Below, piece after piece: positions 34,693-43,578 of a DNA stretch of 64,000 bases (the stretch's first letter is position 1; each line of letters opens with the position of its first letter). Under the pieces are notes generated by a model. That model worked only from the letters and a program-made list of their open reading frames with translations. It had not been told where the DNA came from and made no database searches. The DNA is taken from the NCBI RefSeq assembly GCF_003399445.1, contig NZ_QUQO01000001.1:1981001-2045000 (forward strand), read 5' to 3'. The translations under genes and the position numbers were made by a program. This DNA is from Parvularcula marina (lineage in GTDB: Bacteria; Pseudomonadota; Alphaproteobacteria; Caulobacterales; Parvularculaceae).

Positions 34693-35361
34693 TCAGTGAC
34701 CGCTGTCTTCCGCGTGATCGCCTTCTTCCATGGCGGCAGACTCTTCTGCGCCTTCTTCGGAGGCCGGTGCCGGCTCAGGGAAGGGATAAGGCTCATCAGC
34801 GAGCGTTTGCAGGAACGCCAGAATGTCGGCACGCTTCTCGTCCTTGCGGACCATCTGCGCCATCTGGGTGCCGGGCAGGAAAGCTTGTGAATTCTCAAGC
34901 AGGTGATCGACCCGCTGATAGGTCCAGACCCCGCCAAGATCCGACATGGGACCTGAATAGCCAAAGCCAGGTACGCTCGCGACTTCCTTGCCCATAATGC
35001 CCCAAAGGTTCGGGCCGATGCCGTTATCGCCGCCAGCTTCGAATGTGTGGCAGGCCTTGCAGAGGCCGGCAGCGCGTTCGCCGCGATCCGCGGAGGCGCT
35101 GGCGAGGAGGGTGCCCAGATCGATTTCCGGCGCAGCTTCCGCAGCCCCACCGCCTTCAAGAACGATTTCCGCCGGAATATAGGCGAGGCCGAACGGATTG
35201 GCTTCGTCATGATGTTCGGCGCCATGATGGCCGCCAAAGACATTCGTCAATGTCGTGATGATGATCGGCAGACCGAAAGCGATCAGCAGGGTGGTCAGCA
35301 CAGCCGCGGCCACCTTGTTACCGAAAAGAGGGTCTTTATTTTTGTCGTCAGAAGGAGTCAT
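34693..35361 (-). CDS. membrane-anchored class I cytochrome c (CycM-like)
   Basis: A 222-residue protein with an N-terminal uncleaved helix (VAAAVLTTLLIAFGLPIIITTLTNVF), a spacer, and a class I cytochrome c domain: haem motif CKACHTF, GIGPNLWGIMGKEVAS, YSGPM, WTYQRVDHLLENSQAFLPGTQM with the axial methionine, then KRADILAFLQTL. CycM-like proteins shuttle electrons between complex III and the cytochrome oxidase in alphaproteobacteria. The C-terminal 30 residues are acidic. The start at 35361 is preferred to a GTG at 35391. It is divergent from pheA. Confidence 0.93.
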   Translation of the reverse strand: MTPSDDKNKDPLFGNKVAAAVLTTLLIAFGLPIIITTLTNVFGGHHGAEHHDEANPFGLAYIPAEIVLEGGGAAEAAPEIDLGTLLASASADRGERAAGLCKACHTFEAGGDNGIGPNLWGIMGKEVASVPGFGYSGPMSDLGGVWTYQRVDHLLENSQAFLPGTQMAQMVRKDEKRADILAFLQTLADEPYPFPEPAPASEEGAEESAAMEEGDHAEDSGH

Positions 35362-35492
35362 GAGACGGCTCTCTGGTGGGATAGGCGGCACGATATTTGC
35401 GCCACCAGAAGAAGATTTCGCGGACCTCTAGCGCTGGTGGTCAGGCGCTGCAACATGTCGAATGGCCTCAGGGCCTGGGGAAGGGAACGAAA

Positions 35493-36350
35493 GTGGTCAT
35501 CCGTATCGCATATCAGGGGGAGCCGGGGGCATTCTCGCATGAGGCTTGCGCAAATTTTGCGTCCGACCGGGAGCCGCTCGACTGTCCGACTTTCGCCCAT
35601 GTCTTCCGCGCAGTGGCGGAAAACCGGGCCGAAGAGGCCATGGTGCCGGTCGAAAACGCGATCGCGGGACGTGTCGATGACGTCTACCGCCTCCTGCCCG
35701 ACATGAAGCTGGCAGTCTGTGCCGAGCACTTCCTGCCGGTGAAGATGCAGCTCATGGTCGCACCCGGTACCGACCCGTCGGGGCTGAAAACCGTGCGCAG
35801 TCACGCCATGGCGCTGGGGCAGTGCTCGCAGGTCATCGCCCGGCGTGAGCTGATGCCGGAAGTGGCCCGCGATACGGCTGGCGCCGCGCGCGTCCTCTCC
35901 GAAGAACCGGATGCGAGCGTCTGCGTTATCGCGCCCGCCGGGGCAGCTGAGCGCTATGGCCTCGAAATCATCGAGCATAATGTGCAGGACGAGGACAAGA
36001 ATGTGACCCGCTTCCTGCGCCTTGCGCCGGAGGAAAGCGCGATCTGGCCGGATCTTCTTTCCGGGCCGATTCTGACCAGTCTTGTCTTCCGGGTCCGGAA
36101 TATCCCGGCGGCGCTCTACAAGGCGATGGGCGGTTTTGCGACCAACAATGTCAACATGATCAAGCTCGAAAGCTATCAGGAAGACGCAAGCTTTACCGCG
36201 ACGCGTTTTCAGGCGGAGATTGAGGGGCATCCGGATGATCCGCCCGTGCGCCGCGCGCTCGAGGAGCTTGGCTATTTCTGCGAGGACATGCGCCTGCTCG
36301 GCGTCTTCCCGGCAGACCCTTATCGGCAGACCCATCTCTTCAGGAGCTGA
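35493..36350 (+). CDS. pheA: prephenate dehydratase
   Basis: A 285-residue monofunctional prephenate dehydratase for phenylalanine synthesis. The catalytic domain (1-180) has IAYQGEPGAFSHEA, MVPVENAIAGRV, and the catalytic threonine in KNVTRFLRL. The ACT domain (from about 200) contains LTSLVFRVRNIPAALYKAMG and NMIKLESYQ, the phenylalanine-binding ESRP-like motif. The start is set as GTG at 35493 after AAGGGAA; a longer frame to 35397 lacks similarity. Its end overlaps the convergent nudix gene by 31 bp. Confidence 0.95.
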   Translation: MVIRIAYQGEPGAFSHEACANFASDREPLDCPTFAHVFRAVAENRAEEAMVPVENAIAGRVDDVYRLLPDMKLAVCAEHFLPVKMQLMVAPGTDPSGLKTVRSHAMALGQCSQVIARRELMPEVARDTAGAARVLSEEPDASVCVIAPAGAAERYGLEIIEHNVQDEDKNVTRFLRLAPEESAIWPDLLSGPILTSLVFRVRNIPAALYKAMGGFATNNVNMIKLESYQEDASFTATRFQAEIEGHPDDPPVRRALEELGYFCEDMRLLGVFPADPYRQTHLFRS

Positions 36351-37225
36351 TGGGCAATCGCAAAAGGCGGCGGCGCAAAGGGCGGCTCTGACCGGCCTGG
36401 CGCCAGCATCGCCTCGATTTCCGTCCGGCTGAACCAGCGGGCCTCGGCAATTTCATCCGGGTCCAGCGTTAATTCTTTTGACGCCACTTTCGCCTCGAAC
36501 CCGACCATTAAGGAGGAGGGGAAGGGCCAAGGTTGGCTGAAGGCGTATTCAATTTCTCTGACGTCGAGCCCTGCCTCTTCTTTCAGCTCGCGTACGCCGC
36601 ATTCCTCCAGCGTTTCGCAGGGCTCAAGGAATCCGGCAAAGGCGGAGAAGAAGCCTTCGGGGAAATTCACCCCGCGACCCATGCAGACTTCATCGCCAAA
36701 GGTCGGCAGGACAATCGCCACAGGATCGGTGCGCGGGAAATGCTCCGCCCCCGTCGCAGGGTTGATCCGCTTAAAGCCGCCATCGGCCAGAACCGTCGGC
36801 CCGCCATCTTTCGCGCAATGCCGGTGCCGGTAATGCCAGGAGATCAGCCAGACGGCTTGCCCGGCGACTGACAGATCGCGGGGGGAGAGATAGGGCGCTG
36901 CCTGCCGAAGGACGGCAAACTCTCCCATGCCGGAAAAGGCTTCCTCCTGACCCGTCACATTTACTGCGTATCGCGGGCTGTCATTCTCCAACCCCAGCAG
37001 GACGAGTTCAGGCTCGCCTCGCAAAAGCGTGAGCGCATCGAGCGTCAGCCATGACAGGCGCGATTTAGGCGTATCACGGATGATCAGGGGGTCGGCCTTG
37101 GAGATGACCAGCATCTGCGCATCTGCGTGATCCCGCTGCGCGGCGACCCAGTCGGGGTTGCGCCGCTGGTTTCCGGCACGGTCGAGCGGGTTGCCCGTGA
37201 AGATATTGGGGTTGTCGTTCAGCAT
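36320..37225 (-). CDS. nudC: NAD(+) diphosphatase NudC-like Nudix hydrolase lacking the zinc ribbon ligands
   Basis: A 301-residue NudC-type Nudix protein, which hydrolyses NADH or NAD-capped RNA. The Nudix box is GFLEPCETLEECGVRELKEEAG (about 198-219), and the NudC signature SQPWPFPSS follows. The N-terminal domain and the segment GAEHFPRTDPVAIVLP match the family. The zinc ribbon between them has only C137 (HRHCAKDGGPT); the second cysteine of the first pair and both of the second pair are absent, with NPATGAEHFPR where CxxC normally lies. It is convergent with pheA. Confidence 0.92.
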   Translation of the reverse strand: MLNDNPNIFTGNPLDRAGNQRRNPDWVAAQRDHADAQMLVISKADPLIIRDTPKSRLSWLTLDALTLLRGEPELVLLGLENDSPRYAVNVTGQEEAFSGMGEFAVLRQAAPYLSPRDLSVAGQAVWLISWHYRHRHCAKDGGPTVLADGGFKRINPATGAEHFPRTDPVAIVLPTFGDEVCMGRGVNFPEGFFSAFAGFLEPCETLEECGVRELKEEAGLDVREIEYAFSQPWPFPSSLMVGFEAKVASKELTLDPDEIAEARWFSRTEIEAMLAPGRSEPPFAPPPFAIAHQLLKRWVCR

Positions 37226-37267
37226 GGCGGCGTTGTGGCGGGGGTAGCCGATCTTCGCAAGAGAAGG

Positions 37268-37390
37268 CCCTCACCCGAAGCCCGCTGACGCGGATCTTCG
37301 ACCTCTCCCAAAGGGAGAGGTGATGAAGCGCTGCCCAACCTCTCCCGCCGGGAGAGGTCGAAAGTCGGGCTACCGACTTTCGGGTGAGGG
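37268..37390. repeat. composite palindromic intergenic repeat
   Basis: Outer inverted repeats CCCTCACCCGAAG (37268-37280) and CTTTCGGGTGAGGG (37377-37390) enclose three inner palindromes: ACCTCTCCC-AAA-GGGAGAGGT, CCTCTCCC-GCC-GGGAGAGG and CGAAAGTCGG-GCTA-CCGACTTTCG. This CTCTCCC/GGGAGAG type is common as a dispersed intergenic repeat in alphaproteobacteria. It lies between the nudC and regulator genes and may also act as a terminator. Confidence 0.8.
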
Positions 37391-37393
37391 GTC

Positions 37394-38779
37394 TTACCCG
37401 TCCGAGAACCCGAAGGGAGCGACGAGGCGCCGGTAATCATCGGCAAGGAGTTGCCGGCCGAGCGGGGGTTCCGCGCGGGCGGTGCAATCGGCACGCTGGC
37501 AGAGCCGGCAGGTAACCCCGATCGGGGTCGCGGGCGCGGCGGCAAGATCGAGCCCTTCTGTGTAGACCAGCCGAGAGGCTTCCCTGATATCGCAGCCCAG
37601 CGCGATGGCGCGGGTGACGCGCGGCGCCCCCCAAGCGCCGCCCCCTGCCGTTACGGTGCGGGCGATCGAGAAATACCGCTCACCACCGGGTAGCTCCAAA
37701 ATCTCGGTCAGGATCTCGCGCGGACGGCGGAATGTATCGTGCAGGGACCATAAGGGGCAGGAGCCGCCATGGCGGGCAAAGGGAAACCCGCCACCATCAA
37801 ATCGCTTGGAGACATTCCCCGCAGCATCGATCCGGATAAAGAAGAAAGGCACGCCCTTCGCGGAGGGTTTCTGGAGAGTCGTCAGCCGGTGGGTCGTCTG
37901 CTCGAAGCTTGTGCCGAAATGCCGCCCCAGTGCTTCGATGTCATAGCCATTGCGTTCGGCTTCACGGTAGAAATCGCCATAGGGCATCAGCATCGCGCCC
38001 GCTGCGTAATTGGCGAGTGCCCTTCGTGCGATCTTTCTGGAAGTTTCTTCGGTAAACTGACTGTCAGCCAATGCGGCATCGAGTGCATCGCCAAGATCAA
38101 GATAGGCAAGCTGCAGGGCAATCTGGAAATTCGTGCCTGCCCCATCAAGACCGTCATCAAGCGCCAGCTCCCGCCGGTGAAGATCAAGGCGGCGCACCGC
38201 GCCATGCATGATGTCGCCGGGTAGGCGGCGCACCTCATAACCGTGGCGACTCAAAAGATACGCCCCCAGATCACCCCCGGTCTCGCGGGCGAGCTTTTCG
38301 GCCCGGTCATCAAGGACGGGGAAGAAATTCTGCCGCGCAGCGAGAAAGGTGCGGGTCTCATCAAGGGGGTTGTGCCCCTGATCGCCGCCCGCCTTGTCGG
38401 CGAGGGCAAGCTGTCCCTCGCGATAGGCGGTGTGCAGACGGATGATTGCCTCGGCCATGCCGGGATTGCCAAGGGCGAGGTCTTCGCGCTCCGCCGCGCC
38501 GACATCGAGGCCCGACAGGAGCGGGTCGAGAAAAACCTCATCAAGACGCCCGGACAACTGCTCGCCGCCATCCCCGGCAAAATCGGCGAGGTCGACGCGA
38601 TAGGTCTCGGCCAGTCGCAGCAGCATGTCGGCGGTCAGCGGGCGCTGGTTGCGCTCGATCAGCGCGATATAAGAGGCAGAGACCCCCAGCTCCTCGGCCA
38701 TCTGAGCTTGGGTCTGGCCCAGCTCCCGCCGCAGGCGCCGAAGGCGCGGGCCGATGAAAAGCGAGCGGGTGCGGGACAT
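37394..38779 (-). CDS. ScfR/RamB-type XRE transcriptional regulator
   Basis: A 461-residue regulator of short-chain fatty acid and glyoxylate metabolism. The N-terminal Xre helix-turn-helix is IGPRLRRLRRELGQTQAQMAEELGVSASYIALIER (about 9-44). The middle is an ImmA/IrrE-like domain whose HExxH is missing (FQIALQLAYLD), as usual for this family. The C-terminal DUF2083-like domain has FFFIRIDAAGNVSKRF and the cysteine cluster TCRLCQRADCTARAEPPL. Actinobacterial RamB represses acetate and glyoxylate genes. It is divergent from aceA across a 154-bp region containing inverted repeats. Confidence 0.9.
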   Translation of the reverse strand: MSRTRSLFIGPRLRRLRRELGQTQAQMAEELGVSASYIALIERNQRPLTADMLLRLAETYRVDLADFAGDGGEQLSGRLDEVFLDPLLSGLDVGAAEREDLALGNPGMAEAIIRLHTAYREGQLALADKAGGDQGHNPLDETRTFLAARQNFFPVLDDRAEKLARETGGDLGAYLLSRHGYEVRRLPGDIMHGAVRRLDLHRRELALDDGLDGAGTNFQIALQLAYLDLGDALDAALADSQFTEETSRKIARRALANYAAGAMLMPYGDFYREAERNGYDIEALGRHFGTSFEQTTHRLTTLQKPSAKGVPFFFIRIDAAGNVSKRFDGGGFPFARHGGSCPLWSLHDTFRRPREILTEILELPGGERYFSIARTVTAGGGAWGAPRVTRAIALGCDIREASRLVYTEGLDLAAAPATPIGVTCRLCQRADCTARAEPPLGRQLLADDYRRLVAPFGFSDG

Positions 38780-38791
38780 GGTAAACCCTTT

Positions 38792-38824
38792 GTGAAGTTG
38801 TCTGTAAGAAATTTACAACTTTAC
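38792..38824. promoter_or_regulatory. candidate operator between the ScfR gene and aceA
   Basis: GTGAAGTTGT (38792-38801) and ACAACTTTAC (38815-38824) form an inverted repeat with one mismatch, and a nested TGTAA-GAAAT-TTACA lies at 38803-38817. The site is 12 bp from the regulator start and about 110 bp from aceA, a sensible place for autoregulation and control of isocitrate lyase. Confidence 0.55.
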
Positions 38825-38933
38825 AATCAAAAACGTGAAAACTCTACTACATAACCTTCGCAGGCGCGAAAAGCCCTGAAAGGACAGGCATATCGGCCGG
38901 GTATTTTCGATTTTGTCCGAAAGGAACCCTGCC

Positions 38934-40523
38934 ATGACCTATGACCGCGAACTCAACACTGCCCGTGACATTATCGGCGGCCACGCCACCTGGGCTGCGA
39001 TCGATCCTGAATCGGTCGCCCGGATGCGCCTGCAGAACCGGTTCAAGACCGGTCTCGACATCGCCCGCTACACCGCGAAGATCATGCGCGCCGACATGGC
39101 CGCCTATGATCAGAACCCGGCCAATTACACTCAGAGCCTTGGCTGCTGGCATGGTTTCATTGGCCAGCAGAAGATGATCTCCATCAAGAAGCATTTCGGC
39201 TCGACCAAGGGCCGCTACCTTTATCTATCGGGCTGGATGGTTGCCGCGTTGCGCTCAGAGTTCGGCCCGCTGCCCGACCAGTCGATGCATGAGAAAACCT
39301 CCGTGCCCGCTCTGATCGAGGAACTCTACACCTTCCTGCGTCAGGCCGATGCGCGCGAGCTTGGCGGCTATTTCCGTGAGCTTGATGCGGCGCGGGAGCA
39401 GGGTGAGACGGCCAAGGAGAAAGAACTCCTTCAGAAGATCGACAATTTCCAGACCCATGTCGTGCCGATCATCGCCGATATCGATGCCGGTTTCGGTAAT
39501 GCCGAGGCAACCTATCTGCTCGCCAAGAAGATGATCGAGGCGGGCGCTTGCGCGCTCCAGATCGAAAATCAGGTCTCGGATGAAAAGCAGTGCGGCCACC
39601 AGGATGGCAAAGTCACCGTGCCGCATGAGGACTTCCTCGCGAAAGTCCGGGCCTGCCGCTATGCCTTCATGGAGCTGGGGGTTGAGGACGGGGTCATCGT
39701 GACCCGGACGGACTCGCTGGGCGCAGGCCTGACCAAGCAGATTGCTTACTCACAGGAGCCGGGCGACCTTGGTGATCAGTATAACTCCTTCCTCGATTGC
39801 GATGAGGTCACGCCGAACGAGATCGGTCCGAATGATGTCATCATCAAGCGCGAAGGCAAGCTGATGCGTCCCAAGCGCCTGCCGTCGAACCTGTTCCAGT
39901 TCCGTCAGGGGACTGGCGAGGATCGCTGCGTGCTCGACTGCATCACCTCGCTGCAGAACGGGGCCGACCTTCTCTGGATCGAAACCGAAAAGCCGCATGT
40001 CGAGCAGATTGCCGGCATGGTGGACCGCATCCGCGAGGCCGTGCCGAATGCCAAGCTGGTCTATAACAACTCGCCCAGCTTCAACTGGACGCTGAATTTC
40101 CGCCAGCAGGTCTTCGATGCGTGGACGGAAGAAGGTCGCGATGCCTCCGCCTATGATCGTGCCGCGCTGATGAGCGTCGAGTATGATGAGACGGACCTCG
40201 CCATCGAGGCCGATGCCCGGATCCAGAGCTTCCAGGCGGATGCTGCGCGCCGCGCCGGGATCTTCCACCACCTCATCACGCTGCCGACCTACCACACGGC
40301 GGCGCTCTCGACCGACAATCTCGCCAAGCGCTATTTCGGCGAGGAAGCCATGCTGGGCTATGTCAAGAATGTTCAGCGTGAGGAGATTCGCCAGGGCATT
40401 GCCTGCGTGAAGCACCAGAACATGGCCGGCTCCGATATCGGGGACGACCACAAGGAATATTTCGCCGGGGAGGCGGCGCTCAAGGCGGGCGGAAAAGAAA
40501 ATACAATGAACCAGTTCGCCTAA
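38934..40523 (+). CDS. aceA: isocitrate lyase
   Basis: A 529-residue isocitrate lyase, first step of the glyoxylate shunt. The catalytic motif is DEKQCGHQDGKVTVPHEDFLAK; ADIDAGFGNAEATYLLAKK and VTRTDSLGAGLTKQIA are substrate and Mg2+ regions. The protein is longer than the roughly 434-residue E. coli type and matches the long Pseudomonas aeruginosa form (KQCGHQDGKV). The start at 38934 follows AAAGGA; a TTG-started frame to 38913 is less likely. It is divergent from the ScfR gene, which probably controls it. Malate synthase is not in the window. Confidence 0.97.
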   Translation: MTYDRELNTARDIIGGHATWAAIDPESVARMRLQNRFKTGLDIARYTAKIMRADMAAYDQNPANYTQSLGCWHGFIGQQKMISIKKHFGSTKGRYLYLSGWMVAALRSEFGPLPDQSMHEKTSVPALIEELYTFLRQADARELGGYFRELDAAREQGETAKEKELLQKIDNFQTHVVPIIADIDAGFGNAEATYLLAKKMIEAGACALQIENQVSDEKQCGHQDGKVTVPHEDFLAKVRACRYAFMELGVEDGVIVTRTDSLGAGLTKQIAYSQEPGDLGDQYNSFLDCDEVTPNEIGPNDVIIKREGKLMRPKRLPSNLFQFRQGTGEDRCVLDCITSLQNGADLLWIETEKPHVEQIAGMVDRIREAVPNAKLVYNNSPSFNWTLNFRQQVFDAWTEEGRDASAYDRAALMSVEYDETDLAIEADARIQSFQADAARRAGIFHHLITLPTYHTAALSTDNLAKRYFGEEAMLGYVKNVQREEIRQGIACVKHQNMAGSDIGDDHKEYFAGEAALKAGGKENTMNQFA

Positions 40524-40534
40524 TAAAACCCCAA

Positions 40535-40573
40535 GACCAGCCCGGCGCCTTCTCACCTACCGCCGGGTTGGTC
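40535..40573 (+). terminator. stem-loop after aceA
   Basis: GACCAGCCCGGC (40535-40546) and GCCGGGTTGGTC (40562-40573) form a 12-bp stem with one G-T pair. It lies 11 bp after the aceA stop; the following sequence is GCTTATTTC, so termination may be only partial, and a second stem follows at 40591. Confidence 0.6.
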
Positions 40574-40590
40574 GCTTATTTCTTGGCAAG

Positions 40591-40620
40591 GCCGCTCCCT
40601 CGGGGGCGGCTTTTCCTTTT
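40591..40620 (+). terminator. intrinsic terminator downstream of aceA
   Basis: GCCGCTCCC (40591-40599) and GGGGGCGGC (40602-40610) pair, followed by TTTTCCTTTT. Together with the preceding stem this separates aceA from the hemerythrin gene. Confidence 0.75.
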
Positions 40621-40680
40621 GGGAACCGGGACGCGATGACCGGCGTTTATCTGCCAGAATACTGGAGGTGAGGACCGGAC

Positions 40681-41130
40681 ATGAATATCTATGAACGCCT
40701 GATCGTCGACCATGAGAAACAACGTGATCTCTTGGCCCGTATCGCCAAAACCGAAGGCGAGAGCAAAGAGCGTAAATCTCTCTGGAAATCGCTTTATACG
40801 GAGCTTGAAGCGCATGCGCTCGCCGAGGAGCAGGTCTTCTATTCTGTGCTGATGGAGGAGCCGGACGGCACCGAGAAGTCTCGCCATTCTGTCGCTGAGC
40901 ATAAAGAGATGTCTGATATTGCCGAAGAACTCGACGGCATGGATATGTCGAGCCCGGGCTGGCTTAACCGCTTCCACACGCTTGAGGAAAAGGTGACCCA
41001 CCACCTCGATGAGGAGGAAGAGGAAGTCTTCGTGCGAGCCAAGAAGCTGCTTTCCGACAGCGAAGCCAAAGCGCTCGCAAAGGATTTCGAGGTCCGCAAA
41101 TCCGCAGAACTGCATGACGCGGCTGCCTGA
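40681..41130 (+). CDS. hemerythrin HHE domain protein
   Basis: A 149-residue all-helical protein of the hemerythrin-like family, which binds a di-iron centre and senses or carries O2 or NO, or protects against peroxide. Candidate iron ligands are H11 (VDHEKQRD), the histidine and glutamate of ELEAHALAEEQVF, AEHKEM, and THHLDEEEEEVF. The length is typical of stand-alone HHE proteins. It sits alone between terminators and the oligopeptidase gene with its own ribosome site (TGGAGGTGAGG). Confidence 0.9.
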   Translation: MNIYERLIVDHEKQRDLLARIAKTEGESKERKSLWKSLYTELEAHALAEEQVFYSVLMEEPDGTEKSRHSVAEHKEMSDIAEELDGMDMSSPGWLNRFHTLEEKVTHHLDEEEEEVFVRAKKLLSDSEAKALAKDFEVRKSAELHDAAA

Positions 41131-41223
41131 ATAGGCTTTATCGTTACTCAACAAGACCCTTGCCCCCTGAGGGGGGAGCAGGCATCGTCCCGGCCGTAAG
41201 ACATTGCGGCCAAGGGACGTGAC

Positions 41224-43500
41224 ATGACCAAATCTTTCTTTCTCCAATCGACCGGCTGGACACGGGCGCTCGCCCCTGCTCTGGCCCTGCTGATGGCGAC
41301 AGGCGTTCAGGCCTGCGGCTCGTCGAATGAAGAGGCGGAGACGGAAACGCTGGCCGCTGCAGAAAAGGAAGTGCCCATGGTTGTGAAGCGCCAGGAAGAG
41401 CTGACCGCGCCGGTTGCGGAGAAACGCCCGGTCGAAATCGTTCAGCACGAGATTAAGCGGATCGATAATTACGCCTGGCTTCGCGACGACAACTGGCAAC
41501 AGGTCCTCCGCGATCCGTCCCTCCTGCGCGAAGATATCCGTGAGCAGCTCGAGGCAGAGGTCGAGTATTATAAAGATTCGACCAGCCACCTTGAGGAATT
41601 GCGCGAGACCCTTTTCGCGGAAATGCGGGGACGGACGAAAGAGGATGCAAGCAGCGTCCCGATGCGCGATGGCCCCTATGAATATTATGTCCGCTATCGC
41701 GAAGGCGGGGAGTATCCGGTCTATGCTCGCCGGACAGAAGAGAATGCGCCAGAGGAAGTCATCTTTGACGGCGACAAGGAACGCGGCGACTCCAAATTCT
41801 TCGATATTGGCGGGATTGATACCTCCCCCGATCACAAGCTACTCGCTTACGGCACCGACCGGGTGGGGTCTGAATATTACGACCTGCGCATCCGCGATCT
41901 GGCGACCGGCGATGAATATGACGAAACCATTCCGTCAACGGATGGTGGTGTCGTCTGGGCGACCGATTCAAAAAGCTTTTTCTATGTCGAACGAGACGAC
42001 AATCAGCGGCCCAAGCGTGTCAAGCATCACCTGCTGGGCGCTGATCCGGCCAGTGACCGGTTGATCTATGAGGAAGAAGACGATGCCATGTTCATTGGTA
42101 TCGGCGATACCTCATCCGAGAAATATCTGATCGTCAGCATCGGCAATGGCGTGACTTCGGAAAATCACTTCCTGCCGCTCGATGATCCGATGGCGGAGCT
42201 GACGCTGATCGCGCCGCGCGTGCATGACCAGCTTTATGATGTCGATCACCGTGGCGATCTTTTCTACATCCAGACCAATGCGGGTGACGCGGTCGACTTC
42301 AAGATTGTGACCGCACCGGTTGATAATCCGGACCGGGAGAACTGGACCGACTGGCTGCCGCACCGGCCGGGCACCTATCTCTCCTATTTTGTCCCGTTCA
42401 AGGACTATATCGTCCGGGTGGAACGCTCCGACGCAGTGCCGCGCATCGTCGTTGGCGATTATGACGGGAATGAACACACGATCAGCTTTGACGAGGGCGC
42501 CTATTCGCTCGGCGTTCATGGCTGGGGTGAGTTCGATACCAATATGGTGCGCTTTTCCTATGAAAGTCCGTCCACCCCGGAAAAGACTTTCGACTATAAT
42601 ATGGAAAGCCGCGAGCGGACTCTGCGCAAGACCCAGGAAGTCCCTTCTGGTCATAACCCCGACCTTTATGTCGTTGAGATGATTGAGGCCGAAGCCCGTG
42701 ACGGCGCGAAAATCCCGATCATGGTGATGCGTCTGAAGACAACGCCTATGGACGGCTCCGCGCCGCTCATGCTCTACGGTTATGGCTCTTATGGCGCCTA
42801 TATTTCAGACAGCTTCTCAACCTCGATCCTGTCGCTGGTCGATCGCGGCGCGATCTATGCCTTGGCGCATATCCGTGGCGGTTCTGCCAAGGGTCGCCAA
42901 TGGTATCTCGACGGCAAGCTCGACAAGAAAGAAAACACGTTCCGCGATTTCAATGACAGTGCCTATGCGCTGATTGAAAAGGGGTACACGTCCAAAGGCA
43001 ATATCGTTGCCTATGGCGGATCGGCGGGCGGCCTCCTCGTTGGCGCGGCGGTCAATCTTGATCCGGAGCTTTATGGCGGCATTCTGGGCGCGGTGCCCTT
43101 TGTCGATGTGATCAACACGATCTCGGATGACACGCTGCCGCTGACACCGCCCGAATGGGATGAATGGGGCAACCCGATCACGTCCGCGGAGGAATATGGC
43201 TGGATCGCGAAATATTCGCCTTATGACAACATCAAGCAGGGCGCTGCCTATCCGCCGATCCTCGCAACCGGCGGTCTTACCGATTACCGTGTCACCTATT
43301 GGGAGCCAGCCAAATGGATCGCGCGCCTGCGTGAAGAGGCGACGGGCGGACCGTTCCTTCTGCGGATGAATATGGCGGCGGGCCATGGCGGCTCAGCGGC
43401 CCGGTTTGAGCGGATGGAAGAGCGTGCTCATCTTTACGCCTTCGCTCTCGATATTTTCGGCCTGACTGACGCCACGCCAGTCGACCACAAAGCTGAATAA
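41224..43500 (+). CDS. oligopeptidase B-like S9 prolyl oligopeptidase, probable lipoprotein
   Basis: A 758-residue S9A peptidase. The beta-propeller spans about 70-470, with YAWLRDDNWQQVLRDP near the start as in protease II. The catalytic domain has YGGSAGGLLVGAAVN (nucleophile serine), TGGLTDYRVTYWEP (aspartate) and MAAGHGGSAARF (histidine). Cytosolic homologues are about 690 residues; this one adds an N-terminal signal ending GVQAC, an imperfect lipobox, and a Glu-rich linker, so it is probably exported and perhaps lipid-anchored. It would cleave small peptides, classically after basic residues, in the periplasm. Confidence 0.93.
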   Translation: MTKSFFLQSTGWTRALAPALALLMATGVQACGSSNEEAETETLAAAEKEVPMVVKRQEELTAPVAEKRPVEIVQHEIKRIDNYAWLRDDNWQQVLRDPSLLREDIREQLEAEVEYYKDSTSHLEELRETLFAEMRGRTKEDASSVPMRDGPYEYYVRYREGGEYPVYARRTEENAPEEVIFDGDKERGDSKFFDIGGIDTSPDHKLLAYGTDRVGSEYYDLRIRDLATGDEYDETIPSTDGGVVWATDSKSFFYVERDDNQRPKRVKHHLLGADPASDRLIYEEEDDAMFIGIGDTSSEKYLIVSIGNGVTSENHFLPLDDPMAELTLIAPRVHDQLYDVDHRGDLFYIQTNAGDAVDFKIVTAPVDNPDRENWTDWLPHRPGTYLSYFVPFKDYIVRVERSDAVPRIVVGDYDGNEHTISFDEGAYSLGVHGWGEFDTNMVRFSYESPSTPEKTFDYNMESRERTLRKTQEVPSGHNPDLYVVEMIEAEARDGAKIPIMVMRLKTTPMDGSAPLMLYGYGSYGAYISDSFSTSILSLVDRGAIYALAHIRGGSAKGRQWYLDGKLDKKENTFRDFNDSAYALIEKGYTSKGNIVAYGGSAGGLLVGAAVNLDPELYGGILGAVPFVDVINTISDDTLPLTPPEWDEWGNPITSAEEYGWIAKYSPYDNIKQGAAYPPILATGGLTDYRVTYWEPAKWIARLREEATGGPFLLRMNMAAGHGGSAARFERMEERAHLYAFALDIFGLTDATPVDHKAE

Positions 43501-43514
43501 ACGAATTCTCATGG

Positions 43515-43540
43515 AACCGCCCGGCCCACCGGGCGGTTTT
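43515..43540 (+). terminator. intrinsic terminator after the S9 peptidase gene
   Basis: AACCGCCCGG (43515-43524) and CCGGGCGGTT (43529-43538) form a perfect 10-bp stem with loop CCCA, then TT and AT. Confidence 0.85.
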
Positions 43541-43578
43541 ATCTCTTAATGTCTGCCTATCGGAGGAACTCCCCGACT

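Noticed and set aside
40576-41835. Minus-strand open frame of 419 codons across hemerythrin and peptidase genes
   Set aside because: It spans two real genes, a terminator and an intergenic gap; no domain seen.
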